Source of the DNA: an uncultured Bacteroidia bacterium
Lineage (GTDB): Bacteria > Bacteroidota > Bacteroidia > Bacteroidales > Prolixibacteraceae
Assembly (NCBI GenBank): GCA_903902325.1
Contig: CAIUUO010000236.1
Location: 1-46,366 of the forward strand
Length of the DNA stretch: 46,366 nucleotides
Direction: 5' to 3'
This document shows positions 16,667 through 24,630 of this stretch, one piece after another. Below the pieces are notes generated by a model, which searched no databases, was not told the DNA's origin, and saw nothing but the letters and a program-made list of their open reading frames with translations. The stretch's first letter is position 1; the number at the start of each line of letters is the position of its first letter. Made by a program: the position numbers and the translations under genes.

Positions 16667-19471
16667 ATGAAAATGAACAAATTCTTTGGAGTAGTTTTTT
16701 TACTTACTGCAATGGCTTTTGGTTCTGTTGCACAGCCGATTGCACCAGACCCATCGTTCCGAATAGGAAAGCTTCCGAACGGGATGACCTACTACATCAG
16801 ACACAATGAAGAGCCGAAGGAGCGGGCCAGCTTTTACATCATCCAGAATGTTGGTGCATTGCTGGAGAATGACAGCCAGAACGGGCTTGCCCACTTTCTG
16901 GAGCACATGTCTTTCAACGGGACCAAAAATTTCCCGGACAAGGGGATTATCAGTTCGCTCGAAAAACATGGTGTGGCTTTCGGTCGCAACATCAATGCCT
17001 ATACGGCTTTCACCGAAACGGTCTATAACCTGAGCGATGTGCCTGTCACGGCGCCCGGTCTTGTGGACTCCTGCCTGCTTGTCTTGCACGACTGGTCGCA
17101 CTTTCTTACCCTTTCAGACAAGGAGATTGATGCGGAGCGCGGTGTCATAGTGGAGGAGTGGCGCACCCGCCGAACCGCCGCTTTCAGGATGCAGCGGGCC
17201 ATGTTTCCGGTTCTTTTCAAAGATTCAAAATATGCGGTACGTGATGTCATCGGCGATTCCGCCATTATTAAGCACTTCCAGCACGATACCCTCCGCAAAT
17301 TCTACCACGACTGGTACCGGACCGATCTTCAGTGTATTGCGATCGTCGGGGATATCAATGTGGATGCTGTGGAGAAATCAATCAAGGCTCAGTTTACCCC
17401 GATACCTGCCGTGGAGAATCCACTTCCTCGCGTTGATTTTCCTGTTCCTTCCCACAAGGATACCCGTTTTGTGCAGATAAAGGACAAGGAGTCGACCCAG
17501 TATGCCATCAATATTTATATCATGCACCCGGCGCCTAAACCTGAGACGAAAGACTTCGCCTATTACCGTGAAATGTACGCTGTTCAGCAACTGTTCAACG
17601 CGATGATGGGTACCCGAATCACAGAATTGTTGCAAAAGGGCGTTCCGCCTTTCACCATGGGTAGCATAGGTTTCGGCGGACTCGTCAGGGGATACAATGT
17701 TATGTCTATTTCCGCAAGTGCGAAACCAGACCAGGAAGATGTTGCACTCAGGGCCATTTATACTGAAGCGCAGCGGCTCCTGAAGTACGGTTTCACGCAG
17801 GGAGAACTCGACAGGGCCAAAGTAAACCTGCTTTCCCAGACTGAAACCCGCTGGAAACAAAGGGACAAAATAAGTAATGACACCTATGTGAGTGATATCC
17901 AGCAACATTTCTTGACGAATGAACCTCTTACCAGCATCGATTTCGACTGGCAGATGCTCCAGAAAATGCTACCAACCGTTACCATCGAGGAACTTTCAAC
18001 CAAAGCCAAGGAATGGATCGTTCCGGAAAACAGGGTGATTATCGTGATGGGACCCGACAAGGAAAATGCAAAATTACTGAATGAAGCCGAAGCGATGGCT
18101 ATCCTGAAGGAAGTTGAAGCATCCGATATCAAGCCATATGAGGATACCAAAGTTAGTACGAGTCTGATAGATAAGCCGCTAAAGGGATCCACGATAGTTA
18201 AGACCACTCCGCTGTCCCAGTTCAAGGCTGTTGAATGGACGCTCGGAAACCATGCAAAAGTGGTTTACAGACTCGCAGATTATGAAAAGGACAATGTAAT
18301 GGTACGTGGAATCAGTCACGGAGGTAGTTCCCTGTTGCCAGTGAATGAACTTGCATCCGCCATGCTGATGCCTCAGTTTATCGGCATGTTTGGCGTAGGT
18401 GATTTCGATGCCACCACCTTGAAAAAGATGCTGACCGGGAAAATTGCAAATCTGAATGTTGGGCTCTCTGACCTGAATGAAACGTTTTCTGGATCCGCTG
18501 CACCAAAGGATTTTGAAACCCTGATGCAATTACTGTATCTGCAGTTTGAGAAACCGCGTTTCGACAAGGAAGCTTTCCAGGCGCTGAAGGGAAGGTTTGC
18601 CGGCATGGTGGCAAGCATGGCCAACAATCCTCAGAAAGTCCTGAGCGACTCGCTGCAACTGATACTGACAGACCACAATAAACGCACCAAATTGGTCACT
18701 CCCGCCTTGATCGACGAGCTTTCCATTGAGCAGATGGAGAAGATTTATCGCGAAAGGTTTGCGGATGCAGGAGATTTCACCTTTTTCATCGTTGGAAATC
18801 TTGAGGAAGAGAAGGTAAAACCACTTGTGGAGAAATATATTGGCTCGCTTACAGATCTGCCAAGGACTGAGGAATGGAAAGACAACAATGTCCATGGACC
18901 CAAAGGCAAGACCGTAAGGGAAATTGCGATTCCGATGCAGGTGAATAAGGCAACTGTTGTAGTGAGCTACAACAAACCATCAGCATTTGATTCCAGATCC
19001 AATCTGATCGCGGAGATCATCAAGGGTGTTCTGACACTTCGTTACACCGAAGAGATCCGTGAAAAAGAGGGTGGTACCTATGGTGTAAGGGTTATGGCGA
19101 GCAGCGACCACTTTCCAAAGGCAGAGAAAAGCCTGCAGATGATGTTTGATGCTGAACCAGAACGTGCTGCCCATCTGAAATCAATCATCTACAGCGAGAT
19201 CGACAAGATTGTAGCCAATGGTCCAACTGCGGAAGATCTTGACAAGACTGTGAAAAACCTTCTAAAGGACCGTGAGCAGAGCAAGTTGCACAATGGTTAC
19301 TGGATGAGTACACTGACAGGATTTTACAGGGATAAGATCAACAATGATGCTCCCGAGAATTTTGAAAAGATTCTTTCCAGCGTAACCCGCGAAGAGGTGA
19401 AGAAATTTGCCGCCGACTATTTCAAGAAAGCCGATCTAGTTGATTTAGTTTTTCTGCCGGCCAAAAAATAA
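16667..19471 (+). CDS. Secreted M16 family zinc peptidase (pitrilysin/PqqL-like)
   Basis: Large zinc peptidase with two M16 halves. The inverted zinc motif HxxEH is HFLEH at residues 76-80 in the N-terminal half; the third ligand is expected in the downstream ERGVIVEEW block. The C-terminal half carries the conserved REKEGGTYGVRV substrate-binding region but no second HxxEH. The ATG at 16667 is chosen over 16496 because it begins a clear signal peptide (MKMNKFFGVVFLLTAMAFGS), giving 934 aa, so the enzyme is likely periplasmic. Its substrate is unknown. A strong terminator follows 20 bases after the stop codon. Confidence 0.92.
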   Translation: MKMNKFFGVVFLLTAMAFGSVAQPIAPDPSFRIGKLPNGMTYYIRHNEEPKERASFYIIQNVGALLENDSQNGLAHFLEHMSFNGTKNFPDKGIISSLEKHGVAFGRNINAYTAFTETVYNLSDVPVTAPGLVDSCLLVLHDWSHFLTLSDKEIDAERGVIVEEWRTRRTAAFRMQRAMFPVLFKDSKYAVRDVIGDSAIIKHFQHDTLRKFYHDWYRTDLQCIAIVGDINVDAVEKSIKAQFTPIPAVENPLPRVDFPVPSHKDTRFVQIKDKESTQYAINIYIMHPAPKPETKDFAYYREMYAVQQLFNAMMGTRITELLQKGVPPFTMGSIGFGGLVRGYNVMSISASAKPDQEDVALRAIYTEAQRLLKYGFTQGELDRAKVNLLSQTETRWKQRDKISNDTYVSDIQQHFLTNEPLTSIDFDWQMLQKMLPTVTIEELSTKAKEWIVPENRVIIVMGPDKENAKLLNEAEAMAILKEVEASDIKPYEDTKVSTSLIDKPLKGSTIVKTTPLSQFKAVEWTLGNHAKVVYRLADYEKDNVMVRGISHGGSSLLPVNELASAMLMPQFIGMFGVGDFDATTLKKMLTGKIANLNVGLSDLNETFSGSAAPKDFETLMQLLYLQFEKPRFDKEAFQALKGRFAGMVASMANNPQKVLSDSLQLILTDHNKRTKLVTPALIDELSIEQMEKIYRERFADAGDFTFFIVGNLEEEKVKPLVEKYIGSLTDLPRTEEWKDNNVHGPKGKTVREIAIPMQVNKATVVVSYNKPSAFDSRSNLIAEIIKGVLTLRYTEEIREKEGGTYGVRVMASSDHFPKAEKSLQMMFDAEPERAAHLKSIIYSEIDKIVANGPTAEDLDKTVKNLLKDREQSKLHNGYWMSTLTGFYRDKINNDAPENFEKILSSVTREEVKKFAADYFKKADLVDLVFLPAKK

Positions 19472-19491
19472 TTCCTGAAATTAAATGATAC

Positions 19492-19527
19492 AAAAAAAGC
19501 ACCTGGTGATTCTCAGGTGCTTTTTTT
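19492..19527. terminator. Bidirectional intrinsic terminator after the M16 gene
   Basis: AAAAAAAGCACCTG (19492-19505), an 8-nt loop, then CAGGTGCTTTTTTT (19514-19527). The stem is perfect with A- and T-tracts on the two sides, so it can work in both directions. It ends the M16 gene. On the minus strand it lies nine bases beyond the ssrA-like 3' fragment at 19536-19560, as expected if it was once the ssrA terminator. Confidence 0.85.
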
Positions 19528-19535
19528 ATGACTTG

Positions 19536-19560
19536 AGTGGAGCTGGCGGGAACGGAACCC
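19536..19560 (-). other. Degenerate copy of the tmRNA 3' end (candidate attachment site)
   Basis: AGTGGAGCTGGCGGGA at 19536-19551 is identical to 24190-24205, the 3' end of ssrA, and GAACCC follows in both; 22 of 25 bases match in the same orientation. On the minus strand this is the T-arm and acceptor end of tmRNA. TGACTTG also occurs just outside both copies (19529-19535 and 24172-24178). This is the layout left by an element that integrated at the ssrA 3' end. No integrase lies between the copies. Confidence 0.6.
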
Positions 19561-19697
19561 TTCGATTACTCGATTAATTACCAGCTATTTACACTTTCAA
19601 GATTTCTTCAAATTCCCGAATTGCCACCTCAAAACGTAACATTTTGAGTATCAGATTGCTTCCATTTGCAAAGTAAAAGTAGTAAAAATCCTCCAAA

Positions 19698-19798
19698 TTC
19701 ACCACTATATTTCACGGATATTGGTAAAAAATAATTGTTATTCACTATCTGTAATTGTTTTTCACTTATATTTGCTAAATATATTTCACCATAGCAAA
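19698..19798 (+). promoter_or_regulatory. Promoter and candidate operator of the Fic gene
   Basis: TATATTTG (19767-19774) is a perfect TAnnTTTG -7 element 23 bases before the ATG. A perfect 7-bp inverted repeat, TTTGCTA (19771-19777) and TAGCAAA (19792-19798), separated by 14 nt, starts inside the -7 element and ends at the A of the start codon. The pentamer TTCAC occurs at 19698, 19711, 19741, 19761 and 19785, and twice more just inside the gene. Both features look like protein-binding sites for autoregulation; no clear -33 box is seen. Confidence 0.5.
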
Positions 19799-21336
19799 TG
19801 AAAAATAACTCAATTTCACAGAGAATAACCATTTTTCACGGAAGAGTGGCACCGGAAGAGGGGAACCTTGTCGGCTATGGAGCGATCATCGCACACTATG
19901 ACCTAAAGGTAACCATCCCAAATAAACTGGCACTGATTAGCCAAAAGAAAAGGCAATACGAAAACAGGGAATGGCAGGTCTATACGCCCAGGCACCAACC
20001 AGATGAAACACTCTTCAAACAATTGGTTTTTGCCCTGAAATATGAGGGCGTCAATCTTCTCGTGTTAAAGAAATTGTTTGATGTTCTTGATAAGAATGAA
20101 ATCAAGGACCTTGTGCAATTGGAACCACTGAGCCAGTATGGCCGAAGGATCTGGTTTATCTATGAATGGCTGTTCAAAACAGAACTGGATATTCCGGATT
20201 TGGACCGTGGCAATTTCGTCCCGTTGATCGACGAAGAGATCCAGTTTGCGGTAGAGGGCAAACGATCCTCCCGCCATCGGATCCTCAATAACATGCCAGG
20301 CACTCCTGAATTCTGCCCGTTAATCTATAAGACCTCCAAACTTGAAAAATTCATCTCCGCTGAATCCAGGGAGCAAAGGATTACCTATATCAACAGCATC
20401 CACAAGGATGTGATGCAAAGGGCCGCATCGTTCCTCCTCCTGAAAGACTCAAAGGCATCCTTTACCATTGAGGGGGAGAATCCCGGAACCAACCGTGCCC
20501 TGCGCTGGGGAAAGGCGATTGGGGAGGCTGGTAAGAATTTATTGACCAGGGAAGAACTGTTAAGGCTCCAGCAAATCATCATCGAAAGCAAACGATTCAC
20601 CAAGATGGGATTCCGCAAGGAAGGTGGTTATGTTGGAGATCGTGACAGAATTACCGGTGATCCGATGCCGGATCATATCTCAGCCAAATGGCAGGACCTT
20701 GATGGTCTCATGGATGGATTGATACAAACCTATCAACTTCTGGAAAAGGGAAAATTTGATCCGGTACTGACGGCTGCCATCATTGCATTTGGTTTCGTTT
20801 TCATTCATCCGTTTTATGACGGGAATGGCAGGCTCCACCGCTACCTGATCCACCATATCCTGGCGAAATTGAAATTTACGGAACAGGGAGTCATTTTCCC
20901 TGTCTCTGCTTCGATCCTGGATCATATTGACGATTACAGACATGTTTTGGAAGCCTACTCCCATCCCGTGCTTGACCTGTTAGACTGGGAAGTAATGCCT
21001 GACCACAATGTAGCCGTGCTCAATGACACCCTCGATTACTATCGCTATTTTGACGCAACCAAACAAGCCGAATTCCTTTTTGATTGTGTCCTGGACACGA
21101 CACAACGGATTATTCCGGAGGAGGTAAGTTACATCTTAAAATACGATGAATTCAAGCGGTTTATTGACAATCAATTTGAGATGCCGGATAAACTGGTGGA
21201 CACCCTGGTCCGGTTCCTTGAACAAAACAACGGGTCGTTGTCAAGCAGGGCCAGGAGCAAGGAGTTTGCTAAATTAAAGGACAAGGAGGTTCAAAATATT
21301 GAAAAGACATTCCTTGAGATTTTTAACGGAGAGTAA
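19798..21336 (+). CDS. Fic family protein (AMPylase fold, class II-like autoinhibition)
   Basis: Fic enzymes transfer AMP or related groups to proteins. The catalytic motif HPFYDGNGRLHR is intact at residues 337-348, with H337 as general base. An inhibitory motif of the (S/T)xxxE(G/N) type, SFTIEG, is at 221-226 on the N-terminal side, the class II arrangement in which E225 would restrain the active site. The C-terminal 130 residues after the core look like a winged-helix or helical region, by general shape only. At 512 aa it is a large member. The target is unknown, and no separate antitoxin gene is adjacent. It is the first gene inside the candidate ssrA island and has its own promoter and palindrome. 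Confidence 0.88.
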   Translation: MKNNSISQRITIFHGRVAPEEGNLVGYGAIIAHYDLKVTIPNKLALISQKKRQYENREWQVYTPRHQPDETLFKQLVFALKYEGVNLLVLKKLFDVLDKNEIKDLVQLEPLSQYGRRIWFIYEWLFKTELDIPDLDRGNFVPLIDEEIQFAVEGKRSSRHRILNNMPGTPEFCPLIYKTSKLEKFISAESREQRITYINSIHKDVMQRAASFLLLKDSKASFTIEGENPGTNRALRWGKAIGEAGKNLLTREELLRLQQIIIESKRFTKMGFRKEGGYVGDRDRITGDPMPDHISAKWQDLDGLMDGLIQTYQLLEKGKFDPVLTAAIIAFGFVFIHPFYDGNGRLHRYLIHHILAKLKFTEQGVIFPVSASILDHIDDYRHVLEAYSHPVLDLLDWEVMPDHNVAVLNDTLDYYRYFDATKQAEFLFDCVLDTTQRIIPEEVSYILKYDEFKRFIDNQFEMPDKLVDTLVRFLEQNNGSLSSRARSKEFAKLKDKEVQNIEKTFLEIFNGE

Positions 21337-21434
21337 CACGAAGTTTGTCCAAAGTGAAAAGAAATTGTTTGTTCAGAATTAATCTTTAGAGTTGAGTTCT
21401 GAAAATTCTGATTAATCTATATTTAGGACAAATA

Positions 21435-21478
21435 GCAGCAGTAAATTATTCGCTTAAAATCGGAAAATTTACTGCTGC
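21435..21478. terminator. Hairpin between convergent fic and DUF799 genes
   Basis: GCAGCAGTAAATT (21435-21447) is exactly repeated in inverted form at 21466-21478, with an 18-nt loop. It lies between two convergent genes, where a shared terminator is expected. The flanks lack a long T-run, so termination strength is uncertain. Confidence 0.6.
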
Positions 21479-21494
21479 GAATGGTCTAAGGTGC

Positions 21495-22169
21495 TCAGTG
21501 GTAAGTATTGCTGATGGATTTCTTGAATTCTTTGGGCTGAGAAATTTGATCTCCATCCTTCTGATACATCGGACTATACCTTCCAGCTGGAATATCACCA
21601 ATAGTATAGATGTTTACATTTCGACCAACGATTATTTCTTTTGTAAGAGCAGTTGCCAACATACTCGCTGCCAAATTTGCAATAACATTACCGGAATTTA
21701 CTGATGTTGTTAAGGTTACATCCCCAATTCTGTTGAATAGAATCTCGTCCGTTTTGGTTGACTTAAGTGTGTACTCAATTTTTACACGAATTTGTGAGGT
21801 TATTGATGTTTTTGTCCATTCATGTATTGTAGTAAAAAGAACAGCATCAACCCCAAAGAGTTCCCCCATTTTTTTCAATGAACTATTAGTGAACATTTCT
21901 GAATCATAGGCGCTTTCCTCTTTCAATATCTCCATCGTTAAGAGTGGCGGCATCACGTAATATCCATTCAACGCAAAAGGAACTGCGAGTGAACTGTAGA
22001 AAAGTTCTTTAGCCTCAACCTTCGTACTTCTGTTAATTGGGGGCATGGCAAGTATGGAGAGGGGATGTTCGCTATATAGATTTTTGTAGGCTACTGATTT
22101 CGTCGGCATTTTTGTAGCGCAACTTGACAATAAAGTAATTAATAACACATAGAAAAATATCTTTTTCAT
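21495..22169 (-). CDS. Lipoprotein of the DUF799/GNA1162 family
   Basis: A 224-aa lipoprotein with signal peptide and lipobox (MKKIFFYVLLITLLSSC, cysteine 17). The body (LSILAMPPINRSTKVEAKELFYSS, and GVDAVLFTTIHEW) matches the DUF799 family that includes Neisseria GNA1162, whose fold resembles TolB/FlgT N-terminal domains. In Proteobacteria this family is encoded next to a CsgG-like protein and a DUF4810 lipoprotein, exactly as here. It is the last gene of the four-gene operon, one base after DUF4810. It probably acts at the outer membrane as part of a CsgG-associated assembly; the function is not established. Confidence 0.85.
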   Translation of the reverse strand: MKKIFFYVLLITLLSSCATKMPTKSVAYKNLYSEHPLSILAMPPINRSTKVEAKELFYSSLAVPFALNGYYVMPPLLTMEILKEESAYDSEMFTNSSLKKMGELFGVDAVLFTTIHEWTKTSITSQIRVKIEYTLKSTKTDEILFNRIGDVTLTTSVNSGNVIANLAASMLATALTKEIIVGRNVNIYTIGDIPAGRYSPMYQKDGDQISQPKEFKKSISNTYH

Positions 22170-22170
22170 A

Positions 22171-22509
22171 TTAAAACCTTTTTAAAATTCTGTCAATAAA
22201 TAATTTTGATTCAGGATAATAAACTGTCTCTTTAATCAGAAGTTCTTTCCCTTTTGCAGTTTCTCCGTTTTGTATTAAAAGGAATCCATAATCTGCACAT
22301 ACTCCAGGAGGAGGTAACTTTCTGGATCCACCGGAATCTTTTATCAGCTTCTCATACACCTTCGTTAGATTTTGTGCATCTTTTTTAGAACTTGTTTTTG
22401 TGTAATTGTAAACCGCATCATCATAGCCCTTCCAGTTATAAAGTGGCTTTGGTGTTGAGCACGAAATTGCAAATATGCTAATGGTGAGAATTAATAAGTA
22501 CTTTTTCAT
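22171..22509 (-). CDS. DUF4810 family lipoprotein
   Basis: A 112-aa lipoprotein with lipobox FAISC (cysteine 17). The segment YNWKGYDDAVYNYTK and the ending GKELLIKETVYYPESKLFIDRILKRF are characteristic of DUF4810, which appears to be built of TPR-like helices. Its start codon overlaps the stop of the upstream lipoprotein gene by four bases (ATGA), so translation is probably coupled. In other bacteria it occurs with the CsgG-like and DUF799 proteins. Confidence 0.85.
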   Translation of the reverse strand: MKKYLLILTISIFAISCSTPKPLYNWKGYDDAVYNYTKTSSKKDAQNLTKVYEKLIKDSGGSRKLPPPGVCADYGFLLIQNGETAKGKELLIKETVYYPESKLFIDRILKRF

Positions 22510-22835
22510 TCAAGTATAATTTTTTTGGTTTCTTGTAATCCTATTATGATGTTCTCTTCGAGAACTGTTTTTCCATTGGAAACAACTTCAATATGATGTT
22601 TCCCAGGTTCAGTAATAATTGGATGTGCTTTAATAGTGTCTTTTAACTTGTAAACCTTTTTAATTGGAATGGACTTCCCATCTACAATGACCATCACTGA
22701 TTTATGTTGTTGTTCTTTAGAAAGCACAATAATATATGATGAATTATCTTTTCCTGCTGAATATGTACTATAAGTATGTGGTCCACATGCTGATACAATA
22801 AGAGCCACAATCATCAGAAATAATATTTTTTTCAT
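22506..22835 (-). CDS. Small lipoprotein, possible PEGA-like beta domain
   Basis: A 109-aa lipoprotein with lipobox (MKKILFLMIVALIVSAC, cysteine 17). I do not recognise the family. The rest is beta-rich: VMVIVDGKSIPIKKVYKL, then EPGKHHIEVVSNGKTVLEEN, a pattern like the PEGA surface-layer/anchoring domain (dG-motif, then pG-h-v-v). The ATG at 22835 is used; an upstream GTG at 22841 would add two residues. It lies between csgG and DUF4810 in a tight operon (5-bp gap, 4-bp overlap). The three-gene version known to me from Proteobacteria lacks it. Confidence 0.75.
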   Translation of the reverse strand: MKKILFLMIVALIVSACGPHTYSTYSAGKDNSSYIIVLSKEQQHKSVMVIVDGKSIPIKKVYKLKDTIKAHPIITEPGKHHIEVVSNGKTVLEENIIIGLQETKKIILE

Positions 22836-22840
22836 AGCCA

Positions 22841-23728
22841 CTATTTTTTCTCAGTTATATAATAATTATTCAGATCCGTTATATCAATAGACCCATCAAT
22901 GATTGATGCAAGTGAAACTTCATCTTGTGGAGTGTTGCCCATTGTCTGGTCTATTCTAATGGTTGCAACAACTTTGCCTGGCAACTCGATATTCAATCCT
23001 GTCTGAGGATTCTTCACTTTTTTCCCCTTTTGGGTAATTGAGAATGTATTTCCGACTACAATCCCCTGTGTTTTTCCTCCAGATATGATATAAGTACCGT
23101 TTTCAACTGATAGCAAATAGGCTTTCCAAGGATTGTCCATACATTTATTGATGATGTTCTCAACCAATTTGGTTATCGCTGCGGATATTGCCTTGTCGGC
23201 TAATGTTGCATCATAATCAGCTGTTTTGCCAAAACCCATCACACGTTTATCTTCAGCAGTGGCTTCTCCTTTCGCTTCTCCACTGAAAATAATGATACCG
23301 GTTGACACATCAACTAAACGAATACTTACTGCAGCCTCGACAACTTGTTCCTTGCTGTTTGAAAGAAATTTTTGGTTGCCGATGGTTTTTCGGCCAAATT
23401 CCGTCACTGATCCAATCACCAGAAAATCCGCACCTATACTCTGTGACACGCCACCCCCAGTGCTAATTTCTTTGACAATTTTATCGTAATCCTGTCTCTC
23501 AATTAATAGAAATTTCTCTGATGCTGCCAGTTTGGTAGACAAAATGTCTGAAGCCTGTTTACCCATCGGATCATTTTCTTTATCATAGAAGACGCTCTTT
23601 GCGTATTGAGTTTCGTTTGAAAATCGCCCAATAGCAACTTTTCTTTTTAGCCCTTTCTCTTGTTGGGCATAACAATTTATACTCACTACAATCCAAGCAA
23701 GTATAAAAGCGGTAAAAAATCTCTGCAT
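22841..23728 (-). CDS. CsgG/HfaB family secretion-channel-like protein
   Basis: A 295-aa exported protein. The start of the mature part (KRKVAIGRFSNETQYAKS), the block LLIERQDYDKIVKEI and the segment GADFLVIGSVTEFGRKT follow the CsgG family, whose best-known member forms a nonameric outer-membrane pore for curli subunits. Unlike E. coli CsgG, the signal region (SINCYAQQ) lacks a proper lipobox (N before the cysteine), so it may not be lipidated. A C-terminal extension (about 195-295: ENGTYIISGGKTQGIVVGNTF) has a FlgT/SH3-like beta look. No curli subunits (CsgA/B/E/F) are nearby. First gene of the four-gene operon. Confidence 0.87.
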   Translation of the reverse strand: MQRFFTAFILAWIVVSINCYAQQEKGLKRKVAIGRFSNETQYAKSVFYDKENDPMGKQASDILSTKLAASEKFLLIERQDYDKIVKEISTGGGVSQSIGADFLVIGSVTEFGRKTIGNQKFLSNSKEQVVEAAVSIRLVDVSTGIIIFSGEAKGEATAEDKRVMGFGKTADYDATLADKAISAAITKLVENIINKCMDNPWKAYLLSVENGTYIISGGKTQGIVVGNTFSITQKGKKVKNPQTGLNIELPGKVVATIRIDQTMGNTPQDEVSLASIIDGSIDITDLNNYYITEKK

Positions 23729-24134
23729 AAAAAGATTATTAATAAATAAAGGTTTGATGATTATTCAACTAGAAATGAATAAACACTATAAAGGCAGTTT
23801 CGCTTTGGATGTGGTGCGATTTGAAGTCAGAATGAACCAACATTAAAAATGGAAAATGCCTTATAGCAAAAGAAAGTTAGCCTCTTAGAAGCAATACTTT
23901 AGATAGGAGACAAAAGGGTTGGAACAATTTGATTATATTAATGGTTAGGTCTAAAAAATTAACAATTCGTAGATTATAGGTTCTTTGCAATGTACACACA
24001 TTTTTTCTTTACATCTACATATTAATAAAAAATATTATTGCATCAGTTTAATAAAGTTTGAAACAAGAAACAATCCATTATAATTGATCAGAATATTCCC
24101 TTATTCGTTTATTTCATGCATAGGGGTAAAACAA
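23729..24134. other. A+T-rich intergenic region between csgG and the ssrA terminator
   Basis: About 400 bases with no gene found. It must hold the promoter of the csgG operon, but no TAnnTTTG element was found on the minus strand. A 23-codon ATG frame at 23775 has no supporting feature. Confidence 0.5.
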
Positions 24135-24167
24135 AAACCCCTGTAAATGTGGCATTTACAGGGGTTT
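24135..24167. terminator. Perfect 15-bp hairpin, terminator of ssrA
   Basis: AAACCCCTGTAAATG (24135-24149) and CATTTACAGGGGTTT (24153-24167) pair perfectly around a 3-nt loop. It lies 25 bases beyond the 3' end of tmRNA on the minus strand and has A/T tails on both sides, so it can terminate ssrA and anything coming from the left. Confidence 0.85.
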
Positions 24168-24191
24168 GCTTTGACTTGCTTTTTGAAAAAG

Positions 24192-24583
24192 TGGAGCTGG
24201 CGGGAGTCGAACCCGCGTCCAAACGAGGAAGCAATACGCTTTCTCCATGCTTAGCCCTGACTTGATTTTCGAATGACAGATGGCTCGGGGCCACCGACCG
24301 TCATCTTAACTCCGGTTGTTTCGCCAGGGAAGCGGAGTAATCCCCTGACTATTCCCGATTTATCTGCACCTCCGGGTCGGGCCGCTTCAGGACATGGCAC
24401 CCGGGAGATGTCTCACTCCAGTATCTAATACCGGATTAGCTGATCAACCTATGGTCGATTAAGCGGCAAGAGCGAAGTTATCTGCGCCAAATAATTGTTT
24501 GAGCCTTAAGATTTACGGGCCAAAACTCAATGCCCGGCATGCTTACATACCTCTTCTGCCCGCTGTCAAAACCGGTCAGCCCC
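24192..24583 (-). ncRNA. ssrA: Transfer-messenger RNA (tmRNA)
   Basis: The minus strand begins GGGGCTGACCGGTTTTGAC and ends GGTTCGACTCCCGCCAGCTC with CA, so the 5' GGGGCUG pairs with the 3' CAGCUCC in a tRNA-like acceptor stem, and a T-arm precedes it. Between them are a tag-coding frame and several hairpins consistent with pseudoknots. The length of about 392 nt is usual. CCA is not fully encoded (the sequence reads A-C-T after the stem), so it must be added later. tmRNA rescues stalled ribosomes with SmpB, whose gene is not in the window. The 3' end is the candidate integration site described at 19536. Confidence 0.95.
24459..24488 (-). other. tmRNA proteolysis-tag reading frame
   Basis: On the minus strand GGC GCA GAT AAC TTC GCT CTT GCC GCT TAA encodes G-A-D-N-F-A-L-A-A and stop. 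It ends in the ALAA degradation signal and resembles the GE-N-YALAA-type tags of other Bacteroidota. The exact resume codon is inferred from this similarity. Confidence 0.8.
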
Positions 24584-24593
24584 ATGGGGGAGG

Positions 24594-24601
24594 CAAAGAT
24601 A
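24594..24601 (-). promoter_or_regulatory. Candidate -7 element of ssrA
   Basis: TATCTTTG (minus strand, 24601-24594) matches TAnnTTTG and ends ten bases before the mature tmRNA 5' end. The -33 position has no clear TTTG. Confidence 0.5.
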
Positions 24602-24630
24602 CGAACTATTTATCGGAATTCGTTCATCGA

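Larger units (their letters stand above)
19536..24191. mobile_element. Candidate ssrA-linked genomic island (integrase missing)
   Basis: Bounded by the ssrA 3' end on the right and its degenerate copy on the left, this 4.66 kb segment carries a Fic gene and, on the opposite strand, the CsgG-lipoprotein operon. The operon half is visibly A+T-richer than the flanking housekeeping genes, and its spacers are very A+T-rich. All five genes are of accessory type. No integrase, relaxase or phage gene is present, so if it was a mobile element it is now a remnant. Direct evidence is limited to the repeats, their orientation and the gene content. Confidence 0.45.

Noticed and set aside
19536-19560. Intact tRNA gene
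   Set aside because: Only the T-arm and acceptor end are present, with no D- or anticodon arm, and the T-loop is altered.
22841-23728. Curli secretion system
   Set aside because: CsgG is present, but CsgA, CsgB, CsgE and CsgF homologues are absent, and the neighbours match a different CsgG-lipoprotein operon.
23775-23846. 23-codon frame upstream of the csgG operon
   Set aside because: No promoter, no ribosome-binding sign and no resemblance to known peptides.
24109-24294. 61-aa minus-strand frame
   Set aside because: It crosses the ssrA terminator and the tmRNA 3' half.
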